Part shown: piece after piece, positions 40,414 through 52,457 of the stretch
Layout of the letters: each line of letters begins with the position of its first letter
Numbering within the stretch: the first letter of the stretch is position 1
DNA from: Agromyces soli
GTDB taxonomy: Bacteria > Actinomycetota > Actinomycetes > Actinomycetales > Microbacteriaceae
Assembly: GCF_022811605.1 (NCBI RefSeq)
Contig: NZ_CP094533.1
Location: 2,852,001-2,916,000, forward strand
Direction: 5' to 3'
Length of the DNA stretch: 64,000 bases
Position numbers and translations under genes: made by a program
Notes under the pieces: generated by a model
Seen by the model: only the letters and a program-made list of their open reading frames with translations
Told to the model about the DNA's origin: nothing
The model's database searches: none

Positions 40414-42996
40414 TCATTCGGCCGGCGTCGCCAGCTCCACGTCGCGCACCTCGAGCGCCTCGGCGGAGGCGAACTCGAGCGTGTCGATGCGTCCCACCGC
40501 GCGCAGGTCGCCCGCGGCGGCCTCGAGCAGCGCGACGGCGTCGGCGGGCGCGGCGATCACGGCGCGCGACACCGGCGTCTTCTGCGAGGCCTTCGCATCG
40601 GTCTTCGCCCGGCGGATGCCGGTGAGCGCGAGGCTCGCGAGCTCGAGGAGCTCCACACCGGCCTCGCCGCGCGCGGCGAGCTCCTCGGCGGCGGGCCAGT
40701 TCGCGGTGTGCACCGATCCCTCGTTCGACCAGCTCCACGCCTCCTCGGTGGCGAAGGGGATGACCGGCGCGAACAGGCGCAAAAGCACCGAGAGCGCGGT
40801 CTTCAGGGCGGCGACGGCGGACGCCTGCTCGGCGCTCTGCTCGCCGTAAGCGCGTTCCTTGACGAGCTCGAGGTAGTCGTCGCAGAAGGTCCAGAAGAAG
40901 GTCTCGCTGAGCTCGAGCGCCCGGGCGTGGTCGTAGCCCTCGAGCGCCTTCGTGGCCTGCTGCACGACGGTCTCGAGCGCGGCGAGCATGCTGCGGTCGA
41001 CCGGCTCGGTCACCGGGGCGTCCGCGTCGCCCTCGAAGGTGAGGATGAACTTCGCGGCGTTCAGCACCTTGATCGCGAGCCGTCGGCCGATCTTCACCTG
41101 CGTCGGGTTCTGCGGGTCGAAGGCCGCGTCGGTGCCGAGGCGCGAGGAGGCGGCCCAGTAGCGCACCGCGTCGGAGCCGTGCTGCTCGAGGAGGCCGGCC
41201 GGGGTGACGACGTTGCCCTTGGACTTCGACATCTTCTTGCGGTCGGGGTCGACGATGAAGCCGGAGATCGAGGCGTTCGACCAGGGGGCCGCGCCGTGCT
41301 CGAGCTCGGCCCGGAGTGCGGTCGAGAACAGCCAGGTGCGGATGATGTCCTGGCCCTGCGGGCGCAGCGAGTACGGGAACACGAGCTCGAACAGCTCTGG
41401 GTCGCGCTCCCAGCCGCCCGCCAGCTGCGGGGTCAGCGAGGAGGTCGCCCAGGTGTCCATGACGTCGTGCTCGCCGATGAAGCCGGCGGGCGCGCCGCGC
41501 TGCGCCTCGTCGAAGCCGGGCGCCGGCGTCGAGGACGGGTCGACGGGCAACTGCTCGCGGCTCGCGACGATGGGCTCGTCGAAGCGCGGGTTCCCGTCGG
41601 CGTCGAGCGGGTACCAGACCGGGATCGGCACGCCGAAGAAGCGCTGGCGGGAGACGAGCCAGTCGCCCGAGAGACCGCCGACCCAGTTCTCGTATCGCAC
41701 CCGCATGAAGTCCGGGTGCCAGTCGATCTCGCGGCCGCGGCCGAGCAGGCGCTCCTTGAGGTCCTCGTCGCGGGCGCCGTTCACGATGTACCACTGCCGG
41801 GTCGAGACGATCTCGAGGGGGCGGTCGCCCTTCTCGAAGAACTTCACCGGGTGGGTGATGGCCTTGGGCTCGCCGAGCAGTTCGCCCGAGGCGCGGAGGA
41901 GCTCCACCACGGCCTGCTTGGCCGAGAAGGTCGTCTTGCCGGCGAGCTGCGCGTACGCCTCACGGCCCGCCTCGCTCGTGATCGCCTCGGGGGCCTCGGC
42001 GATGATGCGGCCGTCGAAGCCGATGATCGCGCGGTTCGGCAGCTGCAGCTCGCGCCACCAGACGACGTCGGTGACGTCGCCGAAGGTGCAGATCATCGCG
42101 ATGCCGGTGCCCTTGTCCTTCTGGGCGAGGTGGTGCGCCACGACGGGCACCTCGACACCGAACACGGGGGTCGTGACGGTGGTGCCGAAGAGGGGCTGGT
42201 AGCGCTCGTCGTCGGGGTGGGCGACGAGGGCGACGCAGGCGGGGAGCAGCTCGGGACGGCTCGTCTCGATCTCGACGGTGCCGCCGTCCGGGCGCTGGAA
42301 GGCCACGCGATGGTAGTGGCCGGGCTGCTCGCGGTCCTCGAGCTCGGCCTGCGCGACGGCCGTGCGGAACGTGACGTCCCACAGGGTCGGCGCGAGCGCC
42401 TGGTAGGCCTCGCCGCGCTCCACGTTGCGGATGAACGCGAGCTGCGAGGTGAACAGCGCCTCGTCGGCGATGGTGCGGTAGGACTGGGTCCAGTCGACGG
42501 AGAGGCCGAGACTGCGCCAGAGCGCCTCGAACTGCTGCTCGTCCTCGACCGTGAGGCGCTCGCAGAGCTCGATGAAGTTGCGGCGCGAGATCGGCACCTG
42601 ATCGGCGGCCTTGACGCTCTTGCCCTCGCCGCCCTCGAACGGCGGCGTGAAGCCGGCCTCGTAGGGGAGCGTCGGGTCGCAGCGCACGCCGTAGTAGTTC
42701 TGCACCCGGCGCTCGGTCGGCAGCCCGTTGTCGTCCCAGCCCATCGGGTAGAACACGTGCTTGCCGCGCATGCGCTGGAAGCGGGCGACGACGTCGGTGT
42801 GCGTGTAGGAGAACACGTGGCCGATGTGCAGCGAACCGGACGCGGTCGGCGGGGGCGTGTCGATCGAGTAGATGCACTCGCGGGTCGCCGAGTCGCGGTC
42901 GAAGCGGTAGGTGCCCCGGTCTTCCCAGACGCCGCCCCACTTCGTCTCGAGGCCTTCGAGGGCGGGCTTCTCGGGGATTCGCGCGGTGTCGGTCAT
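40414..42996 (-). CDS. valS: Valyl-tRNA synthetase
   Basis: An 860-residue class I aminoacyl-tRNA synthetase. The HIGH motif is in PPTASGSLHIGHVF (about residue 55) and KMSKS in DRKKMSKSKGNVVTP (about residue 588); WDDNGLPTERRVQNYYGVRC is the ValRS-type zinc-less segment after the first motif, and the editing domain and anticodon helices follow. ATG 42996 is used (MTDTARIPEKP); an in-frame start 12 codons upstream exists. Own promoter TAGGCT at 43064-43059 overlaps the stop of the upstream ABC transporter. No T-box is seen in the short leader. Confidence 0.95.
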   Translation of the reverse strand: MTDTARIPEKPALEGLETKWGGVWEDRGTYRFDRDSATRECIYSIDTPPPTASGSLHIGHVFSYTHTDVVARFQRMRGKHVFYPMGWDDNGLPTERRVQNYYGVRCDPTLPYEAGFTPPFEGGEGKSVKAADQVPISRRNFIELCERLTVEDEQQFEALWRSLGLSVDWTQSYRTIADEALFTSQLAFIRNVERGEAYQALAPTLWDVTFRTAVAQAELEDREQPGHYHRVAFQRPDGGTVEIETSRPELLPACVALVAHPDDERYQPLFGTTVTTPVFGVEVPVVAHHLAQKDKGTGIAMICTFGDVTDVVWWRELQLPNRAIIGFDGRIIAEAPEAITSEAGREAYAQLAGKTTFSAKQAVVELLRASGELLGEPKAITHPVKFFEKGDRPLEIVSTRQWYIVNGARDEDLKERLLGRGREIDWHPDFMRVRYENWVGGLSGDWLVSRQRFFGVPIPVWYPLDADGNPRFDEPIVASREQLPVDPSSTPAPGFDEAQRGAPAGFIGEHDVMDTWATSSLTPQLAGGWERDPELFELVFPYSLRPQGQDIIRTWLFSTALRAELEHGAAPWSNASISGFIVDPDRKKMSKSKGNVVTPAGLLEQHGSDAVRYWAASSRLGTDAAFDPQNPTQVKIGRRLAIKVLNAAKFILTFEGDADAPVTEPVDRSMLAALETVVQQATKALEGYDHARALELSETFFWTFCDDYLELVKERAYGEQSAEQASAVAALKTALSVLLRLFAPVIPFATEEAWSWSNEGSVHTANWPAAEELAARGEAGVELLELASLALTGIRRAKTDAKASQKTPVSRAVIAAPADAVALLEAAAGDLRAVGRIDTLEFASAEALEVRDVELATPAE

Positions 42997-43061
42997 GGTG
43001 CTCCGGTTCGGTATGTGCGGCACCGAGTCCATGGGGGTGCCTGAATATGCGACGCTCCAGC

Positions 43062-44728
<1,667 letters not shown>

Positions 44729-44732
<4 letters not shown>

Positions 44733-45619
44733 CGTCGGGCTCCGTCCCGCGCGGTGAGCGCCCGGCCCAGCACGGTCGTCGCGAGGGTGGTGGCGACGAT
44801 CATGAGCCCGGGGAACACGGTCAGCCACCACGCCGTGCCGAGGTACGTGCGACCGGCGGAGAGCATCGCGCCCCACTCCGCGGCCGGCGGCTGCGCGCCG
44901 AGGCCGAGGAAGCTGAGCGAGGAGGCCCAGACGACGGCCTGCCCGATGCCGAGCGTCGCGAGCGCCGCGATCGGCACGAGGGCGTTCGGCAGGATGTGCG
45001 CCGCGAGGATGCGTGCTCGGCCGTGGCCGAGCACGCGGGCGGCCTCCACGTACCCGGAGCCGCGGATGGCGAGCAGTTGGCCGCGGATGATCCGGGCGTA
45101 GCCCGGCGCGGTCGACAGGCCGACGGCGACGGTCGCGGTCACCGGTCCCGGGCCCCAGAGGACGATCACGAGCAGGGCGAGCAGGATGCCGGGGAAGGCG
45201 AAGAGCACCTCGTTCACCCGGCCGATGACGAAGTCGAGGACGCGCCCGCCGAGGGCAGCGATCCCGCCGAGCAGCAGGCCGAGCGCCAGTCCGATCGCGG
45301 TCGCGAGCACCCCGATCAGCAGCGACGGGGCGGTGCCGGCGACGACGCGGCTGTAGACGTCCCGCCCCGATTCGTCGGTGCCGAACCAGTGCGACGCCGA
45401 CGGCGGCTGGAACGCCTCGGCGGGGGAGATGGCGTCGGGTGGCGCTGTTTGGAGGAGGCCCGGCCAGACGACGGCGAGCAGCAGGAAGCCGACGAAGGCC
45501 GCGGCGAGCACGACGCTCGGCCGAGGCATCCTCCGACGGCGGGGCCGGTCCTCGCGGGTGCGTGCCGAGCGTGGCGCGTCGGCGGGCGAGGCGCCCGCGC
45601 GGAGCTCGAGGTCGCTCAT
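44729..45619 (-). CDS. Peptide-type ABC transporter permease, DppC-like
   Basis: A 296-residue inner-membrane permease. After a charged N-terminus, the first helix is VVLAAAFVGFLLLAVVW, followed by the typical HWFGTDESGRDVYSRVVAG that marks DppC/OppC proteins. The ATPase-contact EAA loop is YVEAARVLGHGRARILAAHI. Four further helices follow. ATG overlaps the upstream permease stop (four bases) and its stop overlaps the ATPase start, so the whole transporter is translationally coupled. Confidence 0.91.
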
Positions 45620-46560
45620 GCCGCCGCCGTCCGGATCCGCGGGTCGGCGAGGGTCGCGACGAGGTCGGTGAGCACGGTCATGAGCACGTAGACGAGCGCC
45701 ACCACGAGCACGACGCCGGTGACGAGCGGCACGTCGCGCAGCTCGGTGGCGCGGAGCAGGGTGCGGCCGAGTCCGGGCCGCGCGAAGATCGTCTCGACGA
45801 CGACGGCCCCCGAGATGAGATAGCCGATCGCCCAGCCGGAGAGCTGCACCGCGGGCAGCGCCGCGTGCCGGAGTGCGTGCCGCAGGCGGATGCCGCTCGC
45901 CGTCTCGCCGCGGGCGAGCGCGGACACGGTGAACGGCCGCTCCAGGGCGTCGAGCAGGTGCTCACGCATCAGTTGGGCGAGGAATCCCGCGAGCGGAACC
46001 GCCAGGGTGACGACCGGCAGCACCAGGCCGCTCGCGCTGCCGTTCGCGACCGGCGGCAGCCAGCCCAGTCCGGTCGCGAACACCGCGATGAGCACCGTGG
46101 CGAGCCAGAAGTGGGGGAGCGCCGCCGCGGTCAGCTCGATGGCGCCGGCCACACCGCGGGCGACGCGGCCGGGGGCGCTCGACCAGAGCGCGAGCCCGAT
46201 GGCGAGCACCCAGGCGAGCGCGAGTGCGGCGAGGGCGAGGGTCAGCGTGCCGAGCAGCTGTCCGCCGATCAGCTCGGCGACCGGCGCCTTCAGCGAGTAC
46301 GAGGTGCCGAGGTCGCCCGTGAGCAGGCGGCCGAGCATGGCCGCGTACTGCACGACGAGCGGCTGGTCGAGCCCGTACTCGGCGCGCACACGGTCGAGGG
46401 TCTCCTGCGGTGCTTGGGAGCCCGGCCCGCCGAGGATCGCCTGGGCGGGGTCGCCCGGGACCAGGTGGATCGCGAAGAAGGTCAGCGTCGCGACCGCCCA
46501 CAGCACGAACAGCGCCCCGCCGAGGCGGAGCGCGATCGCGCGGATCCGGCGAGCCCGCAT
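45616..46560 (-). CDS. Peptide-type ABC transporter permease, DppB-like
   Basis: A 314-residue permease with six hydrophobic helices. The N-terminal GGALFVLWAVATLTFFAIHL plus VPGDPAQAILGG is the DppB/OppB signature, and the C-terminal VVVETIFARPGLGRTLLRA is equally typical. The EAA loop region is SALARGETASGIRLRHALRH, with a weaker match than usual. It lies four bases after the solute-binding protein gene. Confidence 0.91.
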   Translation of the reverse strand: MRARRIRAIALRLGGALFVLWAVATLTFFAIHLVPGDPAQAILGGPGSQAPQETLDRVRAEYGLDQPLVVQYAAMLGRLLTGDLGTSYSLKAPVAELIGGQLLGTLTLALAALALAWVLAIGLALWSSAPGRVARGVAGAIELTAAALPHFWLATVLIAVFATGLGWLPPVANGSASGLVLPVVTLAVPLAGFLAQLMREHLLDALERPFTVSALARGETASGIRLRHALRHAALPAVQLSGWAIGYLISGAVVVETIFARPGLGRTLLRATELRDVPLVTGVVLVVALVYVLMTVLTDLVATLADPRIRTAAA

Positions 46561-46564
46561 CGGG

Positions 46565-48232
46565 TCAGTCGGCGAGCCAGGCGTCGGCGAACCAGGGCGT
46601 CGACACCGTGGGCAGCGCCCGGGCGCCCTGCACGGCGTCCCGGTGCAGGTAGTGGTTCTGCTGGTCGTAGAGCGGCAGCGCGTAGTAGCCCTCGAGGATG
46701 ATCCGCTGCGCGGCCTCGTAGTCCGCGGCGCGCTCGGCCGGGTCCGACGCGGAGGCGGCTTCGGTCAGGAGGGCGTCGAGCTCGGGGTTCGAGAGCTGGG
46801 CGAGGTTCGCGAAGTAGCCGCTCGGCGCCGGCACGATGCTGTCGCTGTGGTACAGGATGCGCAGCACGTCGGGGCCGATCTTCGTGTACGGCGCGCTCAC
46901 GAGCTCGTACTCGTGGGTGAACAGTGCCCCGTACCAGCTGGACAGGTCGAGGGGCTCGAGCTGCACCTCGAACCCGGCCTCCTTCGCGGTCGCCTGGATC
47001 TGCTCGAACAGCGACTGCTCGGCCGGGATCGACTGGTTGGTCGAGACGGGGAAGCGCAGCACGAGTCGGGCGCCGTCCTTGGTGCGGATGCCGTCGGCGT
47101 CCTTGGCCGACCAGCCGGCCTCGTCGAGGAGCGCGTTCGCGGCGTCGAGGTCGGGCTCGAAGAGGCTCGCGTCGGCGTAGGCGAGCGGCTCGACGCTGGA
47201 GAGCACCGAGTGGCTCCGCTCGGCGGTGCCGAAGAAGAGGCTCTCGATGCCGTCGTCGAGCTGCACGGCGCGGATGAACGCCTCGCGCACGCGCTCGTCG
47301 TCGAAGGGGGCCTGGCCGGAGTTCAACTCGATCCGGTTCGACGCGCCGGGGCGGGGGGCGTCGATCTCGACGAGCCCGTCAGCGCCCTCGCGCGCCTGGC
47401 GCAGGGCGTCCGGCTGCGCGTTGTCGATCACGTCGACCTGGCCGGCCTGGAGCGCCGCGTACCGGGAGGCGGCGTCGGGCAGGAAGCGCCACTCGATTGC
47501 TTCGAGGTACGCCGCTCCGTCGCGACCGCGATCGGCGGGGCCGCCGTGGTAGCCGTCGTTGCGGACAAGGGAGACGTGGTCCTGGGGCACCCAGGCGTCG
47601 ACGACGAAGGGGCCGGAGCCGATCGGCGCCTGGCAGTTCTCGTCCATGCCGCGCGCGATGCCGGCGGGCGACTCCATCGCGGTCCACGGCTGGGCGAGCG
47701 ACTCGAGCAGCGCGCTGTCGGGCGCCGTCAGGTGGAAGCGCGCGGTGGTGTCGTCGACGACCTCGACCGAGGCGATCTTGCCGACCGCGAGGTAGCCGGT
47801 CGAGGACTGGGTCGCCGGGTCCTGCAGGTGCTCGATGTTGGCCTTCACCGCCGCGGCGTCGAACGCCGTGCCGTCGGTGAACTCGACGTCGTCGCGGAGG
47901 GTGAAGTCCCAGCTCAGGCCGTCGTCGCTCGTGGTCCAGGACTCGGCGAGCCACGGGATGACCTGACGGTCGTCGTCGAGCGAGACCAGTGACTCGAGCA
48001 CCTGGCCGGCGAGGAGGGCCTGCGGGTAGTTGCCGCCGACGTGCGGGTCGAGGCAGTCGGGTTCCGCGTCGCCGGTGGCGTAGACGAGCGTGCCGCCCGG
48101 CTTCGGGGTCGACGGCGCGGCGCCCGGCTCGGCCGCGGTGCACCCCGCGAGGGCGAGGGCCGCGACGACGGCGAGCGGCAGGGCGAGGCGGGCGGCGGCG
48201 CGGGCGCCTGGGCGACGGCTGGTGGCGGGCAT
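46565..48232 (-). CDS. Extracellular solute-binding lipoprotein, family 5
   Basis: A 555-residue peptide-type solute-binding protein. The basic N-terminus, hydrophobic core LALPLAVVAALALAGC and the lipobox LAGC give a lipoprotein anchored on the outside of the membrane. Mature-domain marks: GGTLVYATGDAEPDCLDPHV, WDFTLRDDVEFTDGTAFDAA (SBP_bac_5 signature) and the end SNPELDALLTEAA. ATG 48232 is chosen because AGGAG lies eight bases upstream; an extended frame to 48313 would cross the TetR operator. First gene of the transporter operon. Confidence 0.92.
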   Translation of the reverse strand: MPATSRRPGARAAARLALPLAVVAALALAGCTAAEPGAAPSTPKPGGTLVYATGDAEPDCLDPHVGGNYPQALLAGQVLESLVSLDDDRQVIPWLAESWTTSDDGLSWDFTLRDDVEFTDGTAFDAAAVKANIEHLQDPATQSSTGYLAVGKIASVEVVDDTTARFHLTAPDSALLESLAQPWTAMESPAGIARGMDENCQAPIGSGPFVVDAWVPQDHVSLVRNDGYHGGPADRGRDGAAYLEAIEWRFLPDAASRYAALQAGQVDVIDNAQPDALRQAREGADGLVEIDAPRPGASNRIELNSGQAPFDDERVREAFIRAVQLDDGIESLFFGTAERSHSVLSSVEPLAYADASLFEPDLDAANALLDEAGWSAKDADGIRTKDGARLVLRFPVSTNQSIPAEQSLFEQIQATAKEAGFEVQLEPLDLSSWYGALFTHEYELVSAPYTKIGPDVLRILYHSDSIVPAPSGYFANLAQLSNPELDALLTEAASASDPAERAADYEAAQRIILEGYYALPLYDQQNHYLHRDAVQGARALPTVSTPWFADAWLAD

Positions 48233-48285
48233 GCGCGAGTGGGCTCCTGAACGACGGGCGAGGGGATGATCGGACGAGTTTCGGT

Positions 48286-48303
48286 ACTCAGTCCATAATG
48301 AGT
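48286..48303. promoter_or_regulatory. Candidate TetR operator and overlapping -10
   Basis: ACTCA (48286-48290) and TGAGT (48299-48303) form an inverted repeat with an 8-base spacer in the 73-base gap between the divergent transporter and tetR genes. CATAAT (48294-48299), six bases before the tetR ATG, is the likely -10, so a bound repressor would block it. Confidence 0.45.
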
Positions 48304-48305
48304 CT

Positions 48306-48935
48306 ATGACCAAATCGAGCGGCCGCGGCGGGCGACCCCGTGCATCGTCCCGGCGGACGCTCGAGGATGCCGCGGGGGAGCTGTTCCTCGAACAGGGCTA
48401 CGCCCGCACCACGATCGACCAGATCGCCCAGCGCGCGGGCGTCGGTCGCAACACCTTCTTCAACTACTTCGCCACGAAGTCGGACCTGCTCTGGCTCGAC
48501 GTCGACGACACCCTGCGCGCGCTGCCGGAGGTGCTCGCTGCGGTCCCGGCCGGCCTCGCCCCGAGCGCCGCACTCCGCGAGGCGCTGCTCGAGCTGGCCG
48601 CGCGGCACCCGCACCGGGGCATCCCGCTCGCCCTGAGTCAGCGCGAGACGATCGGCGCGGAGGCGGAGTTCCGGGCCTCGGGCCTCGAGCGCTTCCTCGG
48701 CGTCGCAGCCGAGCTCGGGGAATTCCTCGCCGCCCGTTCCGGGAGGTCTCCGGGCGACCGGCTCGTGCACGCCGCGTCGAGCGCCGCCGTCGCCGCGCTC
48801 GTGAGCGGGGCCGCAGGCTGGGCGCTCGCGGGCGTGGAGCGCGGTGCGCTCGTCGAGGCCGTGCGCGAGGCCGTCGACCCCGTCTGCCTCGGCTACGCGC
48901 CCCTCCTCGACGCGGGGCCGGCTGTGACCCGGTAG
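48306..48935 (+). CDS. TetR/AcrR-family transcriptional regulator
   Basis: A 209-residue repressor-type regulator. The N-terminal helix-turn-helix is GELFLEQGYARTTIDQIAQR with AGVGRNTFFNYFATKSDLLW, the canonical TetR recognition helix. The ligand domain is Ala- and Arg-rich and not assignable to a ligand. Divergent from the ABC transporter, with an inverted repeat in the shared region, so it probably controls the transporter and itself. Its TAG stop is the first half of the ileS -10. Confidence 0.88.
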   Translation: MTKSSGRGGRPRASSRRTLEDAAGELFLEQGYARTTIDQIAQRAGVGRNTFFNYFATKSDLLWLDVDDTLRALPEVLAAVPAGLAPSAALREALLELAARHPHRGIPLALSQRETIGAEAEFRASGLERFLGVAAELGEFLAARSGRSPGDRLVHAASSAAVAALVSGAAGWALAGVERGALVEAVREAVDPVCLGYAPLLDAGPAVTR

Positions 48936-48938
48936 ACT
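48933..48938 (+). promoter_or_regulatory. -10 element of the ileS T-box transcript, overlapping the tetR stop
   Basis: TAGACT begins with the tetR stop codon; start of transcription near 48945. Confidence 0.52.
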
Positions 48939-48944
48939 CGACGC

Positions 48945-49145
48945 AGCGACTGCGATCCGGCCATCACCGGGGAGTCTCCGGAAGAACGCCACGGGTCCGC
49001 CCGCGGCCAGTAGAACCGGACGGGACCAGCCCGTCACAGCTGAAGAGCGAGCGGTCGCATCCACGGCGGGTGCGGCAAGCGGGGTGGTACCGCGGTGGCG
49101 TTCGAGGAACGCGCCGTCCTCGTGACCAGGAGATCACTGCAGGAG
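48945..49145 (+). ncRNA. T-box leader of ileS (translational type)
   Basis: The conserved T-box GGGTGGTACCGCGG is at 49082-49095, with TGGT available to pair with the uncharged tRNA end; its last base suits discriminator A of tRNA-Ile. Upstream, a very short stem I (CCGG 48957-48960 / CCGG 48967-48970) presents ATC (48963-48965), an Ile codon, as specifier. There is no terminator; instead TCCT (49117-49120) can pair with AGGA (49128-49131) near the ribosome-binding region, as in actinobacterial ileS T-boxes that act on translation. Confidence 0.88.
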
Positions 49146-49151
49146 CGAGCG

Positions 49152-52100
49152 TTGTACCCCAAGGGTCAGGACCCCGAGTCATCCGTCACGCCGTCGCCGT
49201 CGTTCCCGGCGGTCGAGCAGGAGGTGCTCGCCTTCTGGAAGGCCGACCGCACCTTCCAGGCCTCGATCGACGAGCGCGAGGGCGCCCCCGAGTGGGTCTT
49301 CTACGACGGCCCGCCGTTCGCGAACGGCCTGCCGCACTACGGACACCTGCTCACCGGCTACGCGAAGGACGTGTTCCCGCGGTTCCAGACGATGCGCGGC
49401 AAGCAGGTGCACCGCCGCTTCGGCTGGGACACGCACGGCCTGCCCGCCGAGCTCGAGGCCGAGCGCCAGCTCGGCATCACCGACAAGAGCCAGATCGAGG
49501 AGATGGGCATCGCGGCCTTCAACGAGGCCGCGCGCACCTCCGTGCTCCGCTACACGAAGGAGTGGGAGGAGTACGTCACCCGGCAGGCGCGCTGGGTCGA
49601 CTTCGAGCACGACTACAAGACCCTCGACACCGGCTTCATGGAGTCCGTCGTCTGGGCGTTCAAGACGCTGCACGACAAGGGCCTCGCCTACGAGGGCTAC
49701 CGCGTGCTGCCGTACTGCTGGCGCGACCAGACCCCGCTCTCCAACCACGAGCTGCGCATGGACGACGACGTCTACAAGATGCGCCAGGACCAGACCGTGA
49801 CCGTCACCTTCCCCCTCACTGGGGCGAAGGCCGAGGCGCTCGGCCTCACCGCGGTGCGCGCCCTCGCCTGGACGACGACGCCGTGGACGCTGCCGACGAA
49901 CTTCGCGCTCGCGGTCGGGCCCGACATCGAGTACGCCGTGGTGCCGGCCGGCCCCGCGGGCACGCCCGACGCCACCGTGCTGCGCGAGGCCGCCGAGGGG
50001 TCGGCCCCGGCGCCCGAGGTGCTGGGCGCCGAGTACCTCATCGCGGTCGACCTCGTCGGCAACTACGCGAAGGAGCTCGGCTACGCGAGCGCCGAGGAGG
50101 CGCGGGCGGCGGTCACCCGCACGGTGCGCGGCGCCGAGCTCGAGGGCGTCAGCTACGACCGGCTCTTCGACTACTACGCCGATGTCGAGGCGTGGGGGCT
50201 CGAGCACGCCTGGCGGATCCTCGTCGCCGACTACGTCACGACCGAGGACGGCACGGGCATCGTGCACCAGGCGCCCGCCTACGGCGAGGAGGACCAGAAG
50301 GTCTGCGAAGCCGCCGGCATCCCCGTGATCATCTCGCTCGACGACGCCGGCCGCTTCCTGCCCGAGGTGGGCGACGTCGCCGGGCAGCTCTGGAGCGACG
50401 CGAACAAGCCGCTCACGCAGCTGCTGAAGGCCGAGGGCCGGCTGCTCCGCCAGGCGAGCTACGAGCACTCGTACCCGCACTGCTGGCGCTGCCGGAACCC
50501 CCTCATCTACAAGGCCGTGTCGAGCTGGTTCATCCGCGTGCCCGAGTTCCGCGACCGGATGGGCGAACTCAACCAGGAGATCACCTGGGTGCCCGAGAAC
50601 GTCAAGGACGGCCAGTTCGGCAAGTGGGTCGCCGGCGCGCGCGACTGGTCGGTGAGCCGCAACCGCTACTTCGGCTCACCCATCCCGGTGTGGAAGAGCG
50701 ACGACCCCGCCTACCCGCGCACCGACGTGTACGGCTCGCTGGCCGAGCTCGAGCGCGACTTCGGCCGCCTCCCCGTGAACGGCGCGGGCGAGCCCGATCT
50801 GCACCGCCCGTACATCGACGAACTCACCCGGCCGAACCCCGACGACCCGACGGGCAAGAGCACGATGCGGCGCATCCCCGACGTGCTCGACGTCTGGTTC
50901 GACTCCGGCTCGATGCCGTTCGCCCAGGTGCACTACCCGTTCGAGAACCGCGAGTGGTTCGACACGCACCACCCCGCCGACTTCATCGTCGAGTACATCG
51001 GTCAGACCCGCGGCTGGTTCTACGTCATGCACGTGCTCTCGACCGCGCTGTTCGACCGCCCCGCGTACCGCAACGTCGTGAGCCACGGCATCGTGCTCGG
51101 CAGCGACGGGCAGAAGATGTCGAAATCGCTGCGCAACTACCCCGACGTCAACGAGGTCTTCGACCGCGACGGCTCCGACGCGATGCGCTGGTTCCTGATG
51201 TCGAGCTCCGTGCTGCGCGGCGGCAACCTCGTCGTCACCGAGGAGGGCATCCGCGAGGGCGTCCGTCAGCTGATGCTGCCGCTGTGGAGCACCTGGTACT
51301 TCTTCTCCCTCTACGCCAACACGGCCCGCGAGGGCGGCTACGACGCGTCCCGCTCGACGTCGTCGACCGATGTGCTCGACCGGTACCTGCTCGCGAAGCT
51401 GCGCGACCTGGTGGAGGCCGTGACCGCCGACCTCGACGCGTTCGACTCGCCGCTCGCCGCGCAGAAGCTGCGCGACTTCGGCGACGTGCTCACGAACTGG
51501 TACGTGCGTCGCTCGCGCGACCGCTTCTGGTCCGGCGTCGACGCCGACGGCCGGGGCGCCGAGGCGTTCGACACGCTCTACACCGTGCTCGAGACCCTGA
51601 CCCGGCTCACCGCCCCGCTCCTCCCGCTCGTCAGCGAGCGGGTCTGGAAGGACCTCACCGGCGGCCGCAGCGTGCACCTCGCCGACTGGCCCGAGGCCGA
51701 GGAGTTCCCGGCGGACCCCGAGCTCGTCACCGCCATGGACGCGGTCCGCGAGATCACGGGCGTCGCGCTGGCGCTGCGCAAGCAGGCCGGCCGCCGGGTG
51801 CGGCTCCCGTTGGCGAAGCTCACCGTCGTCACGGCGGATGCCGCGGCGCTCGCGCCGTTCGAGGGCATCCTCCGCGACGAGCTGAACGTCAAGGCGGTCG
51901 AGATCGTCGCCCTCGCGCCAGACAGTGCCGAGGCCTTCGGGATCGAGAAGCGGCTGACCGTGAACGCCCGCGCCGCGGGCCCGCGCCTCGGCAAGCAGGT
52001 GCAGCAGGCGATCCAGGCCGCCCGCGGCGGCGACTGGTCGGTCACGGCCGACGGGGTGGTCGCCGGCGGCATCGCCCTCGAGCCGGGCGAGTACGAGCTC

Positions 52101-52457
52101 GTGCTCGAAGCCGGTGGCAGCGCCGACGGTGAGACCGCACTCGGACTCGTCGGCGACGGCGGCTTCGTGATGCTCGACACCGCGGTCACGCCCGAGCTCG
52201 AGGCTGAGGGCGTCGCCCGCGACCTCGTCCGCGCCGTGCAGGACGCCCGCAAGGCCGCCGGCCTCGAGGTCGGCGACCGCATCCGGCTCGAGCTCCGCCT
52301 CGACGAGGCCGGCACCGCCGCGGCCGAGCGGCACCGCGAGCTCATCGCCGGCGAGACGCTCGCGACGGTGGTCGAGCTCCGCCCGCTGCCCGCCGGCAGC
52401 GAGGCGAAGCCGCTCGCGGGCGGCACCGTGGTCGAGATCGAAGTGGAGCGCGCATGA
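49152..52457 (+). CDS. ileS: Isoleucyl-tRNA synthetase
   Basis: An 1101-residue class I synthetase, the long (eukaryote-like, IleS2) size. The HIGH-type motif is [20 protein letters not shown] (about residue 60) and KMSKS is [16 protein letters not shown] (about 654); the editing domain includes [19 protein letters not shown]. The long type is often associated with mupirocin tolerance, which is family knowledge, not tested here. TTG 49152 is chosen because AGGAG lies six bases upstream and follows the T-box; the frame open to 49095 would start inside the T-box. The stop overlaps folC. Confidence 0.93.
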   Translation: MYPKGQDPESSVTPSPSFPAVEQEVLAFWKADRTFQASIDEREGAPEWVFYDGPPFANGLPHYGHLLTGYAKDVFPRFQTMRGKQVHRRFGWDTHGLPAELEAERQLGITDKSQIEEMGIAAFNEAARTSVLRYTKEWEEYVTRQARWVDFEHDYKTLDTGFMESVVWAFKTLHDKGLAYEGYRVLPYCWRDQTPLSNHELRMDDDVYKMRQDQTVTVTFPLTGAKAEALGLTAVRALAWTTTPWTLPTNFALAVGPDIEYAVVPAGPAGTPDATVLREAAEGSAPAPEVLGAEYLIAVDLVGNYAKELGYASAEEARAAVTRTVRGAELEGVSYDRLFDYYADVEAWGLEHAWRILVADYVTTEDGTGIVHQAPAYGEEDQKVCEAAGIPVIISLDDAGRFLPEVGDVAGQLWSDANKPLTQLLKAEGRLLRQASYEHSYPHCWRCRNPLIYKAVSSWFIRVPEFRDRMGELNQEITWVPENVKDGQFGKWVAGARDWSVSRNRYFGSPIPVWKSDDPAYPRTDVYGSLAELERDFGRLPVNGAGEPDLHRPYIDELTRPNPDDPTGKSTMRRIPDVLDVWFDSGSMPFAQVHYPFENREWFDTHHPADFIVEYIGQTRGWFYVMHVLSTALFDRPAYRNVVSHGIVLGSDGQKMSKSLRNYPDVNEVFDRDGSDAMRWFLMSSSVLRGGNLVVTEEGIREGVRQLMLPLWSTWYFFSLYANTAREGGYDASRSTSSTDVLDRYLLAKLRDLVEAVTADLDAFDSPLAAQKLRDFGDVLTNWYVRRSRDRFWSGVDADGRGAEAFDTLYTVLETLTRLTAPLLPLVSERVWKDLTGGRSVHLADWPEAEEFPADPELVTAMDAVREITGVALALRKQAGRRVRLPLAKLTVVTADAAALAPFEGILRDELNVKAVEIVALAPDSAEAFGIEKRLTVNARAAGPRLGKQVQQAIQAARGGDWSVTADGVVAGGIALEPGEYELVLEAGGSADGETALGLVGDGGFVMLDTAVTPELEAEGVARDLVRAVQDARKAAGLEVGDRIRLELRLDEAGTAAAERHRELIAGETLATVVELRPLPAGSEAKPLAGGTVVEIEVERA

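Noticed and set aside
49095-49151. Upstream in-frame ATG as the start of ileS
   Set aside because: It lies immediately after the T-box core, has no ribosome-binding site, and the residues before 49152 do not look like IleRS. TTG 49152 has AGGAG six bases upstream.
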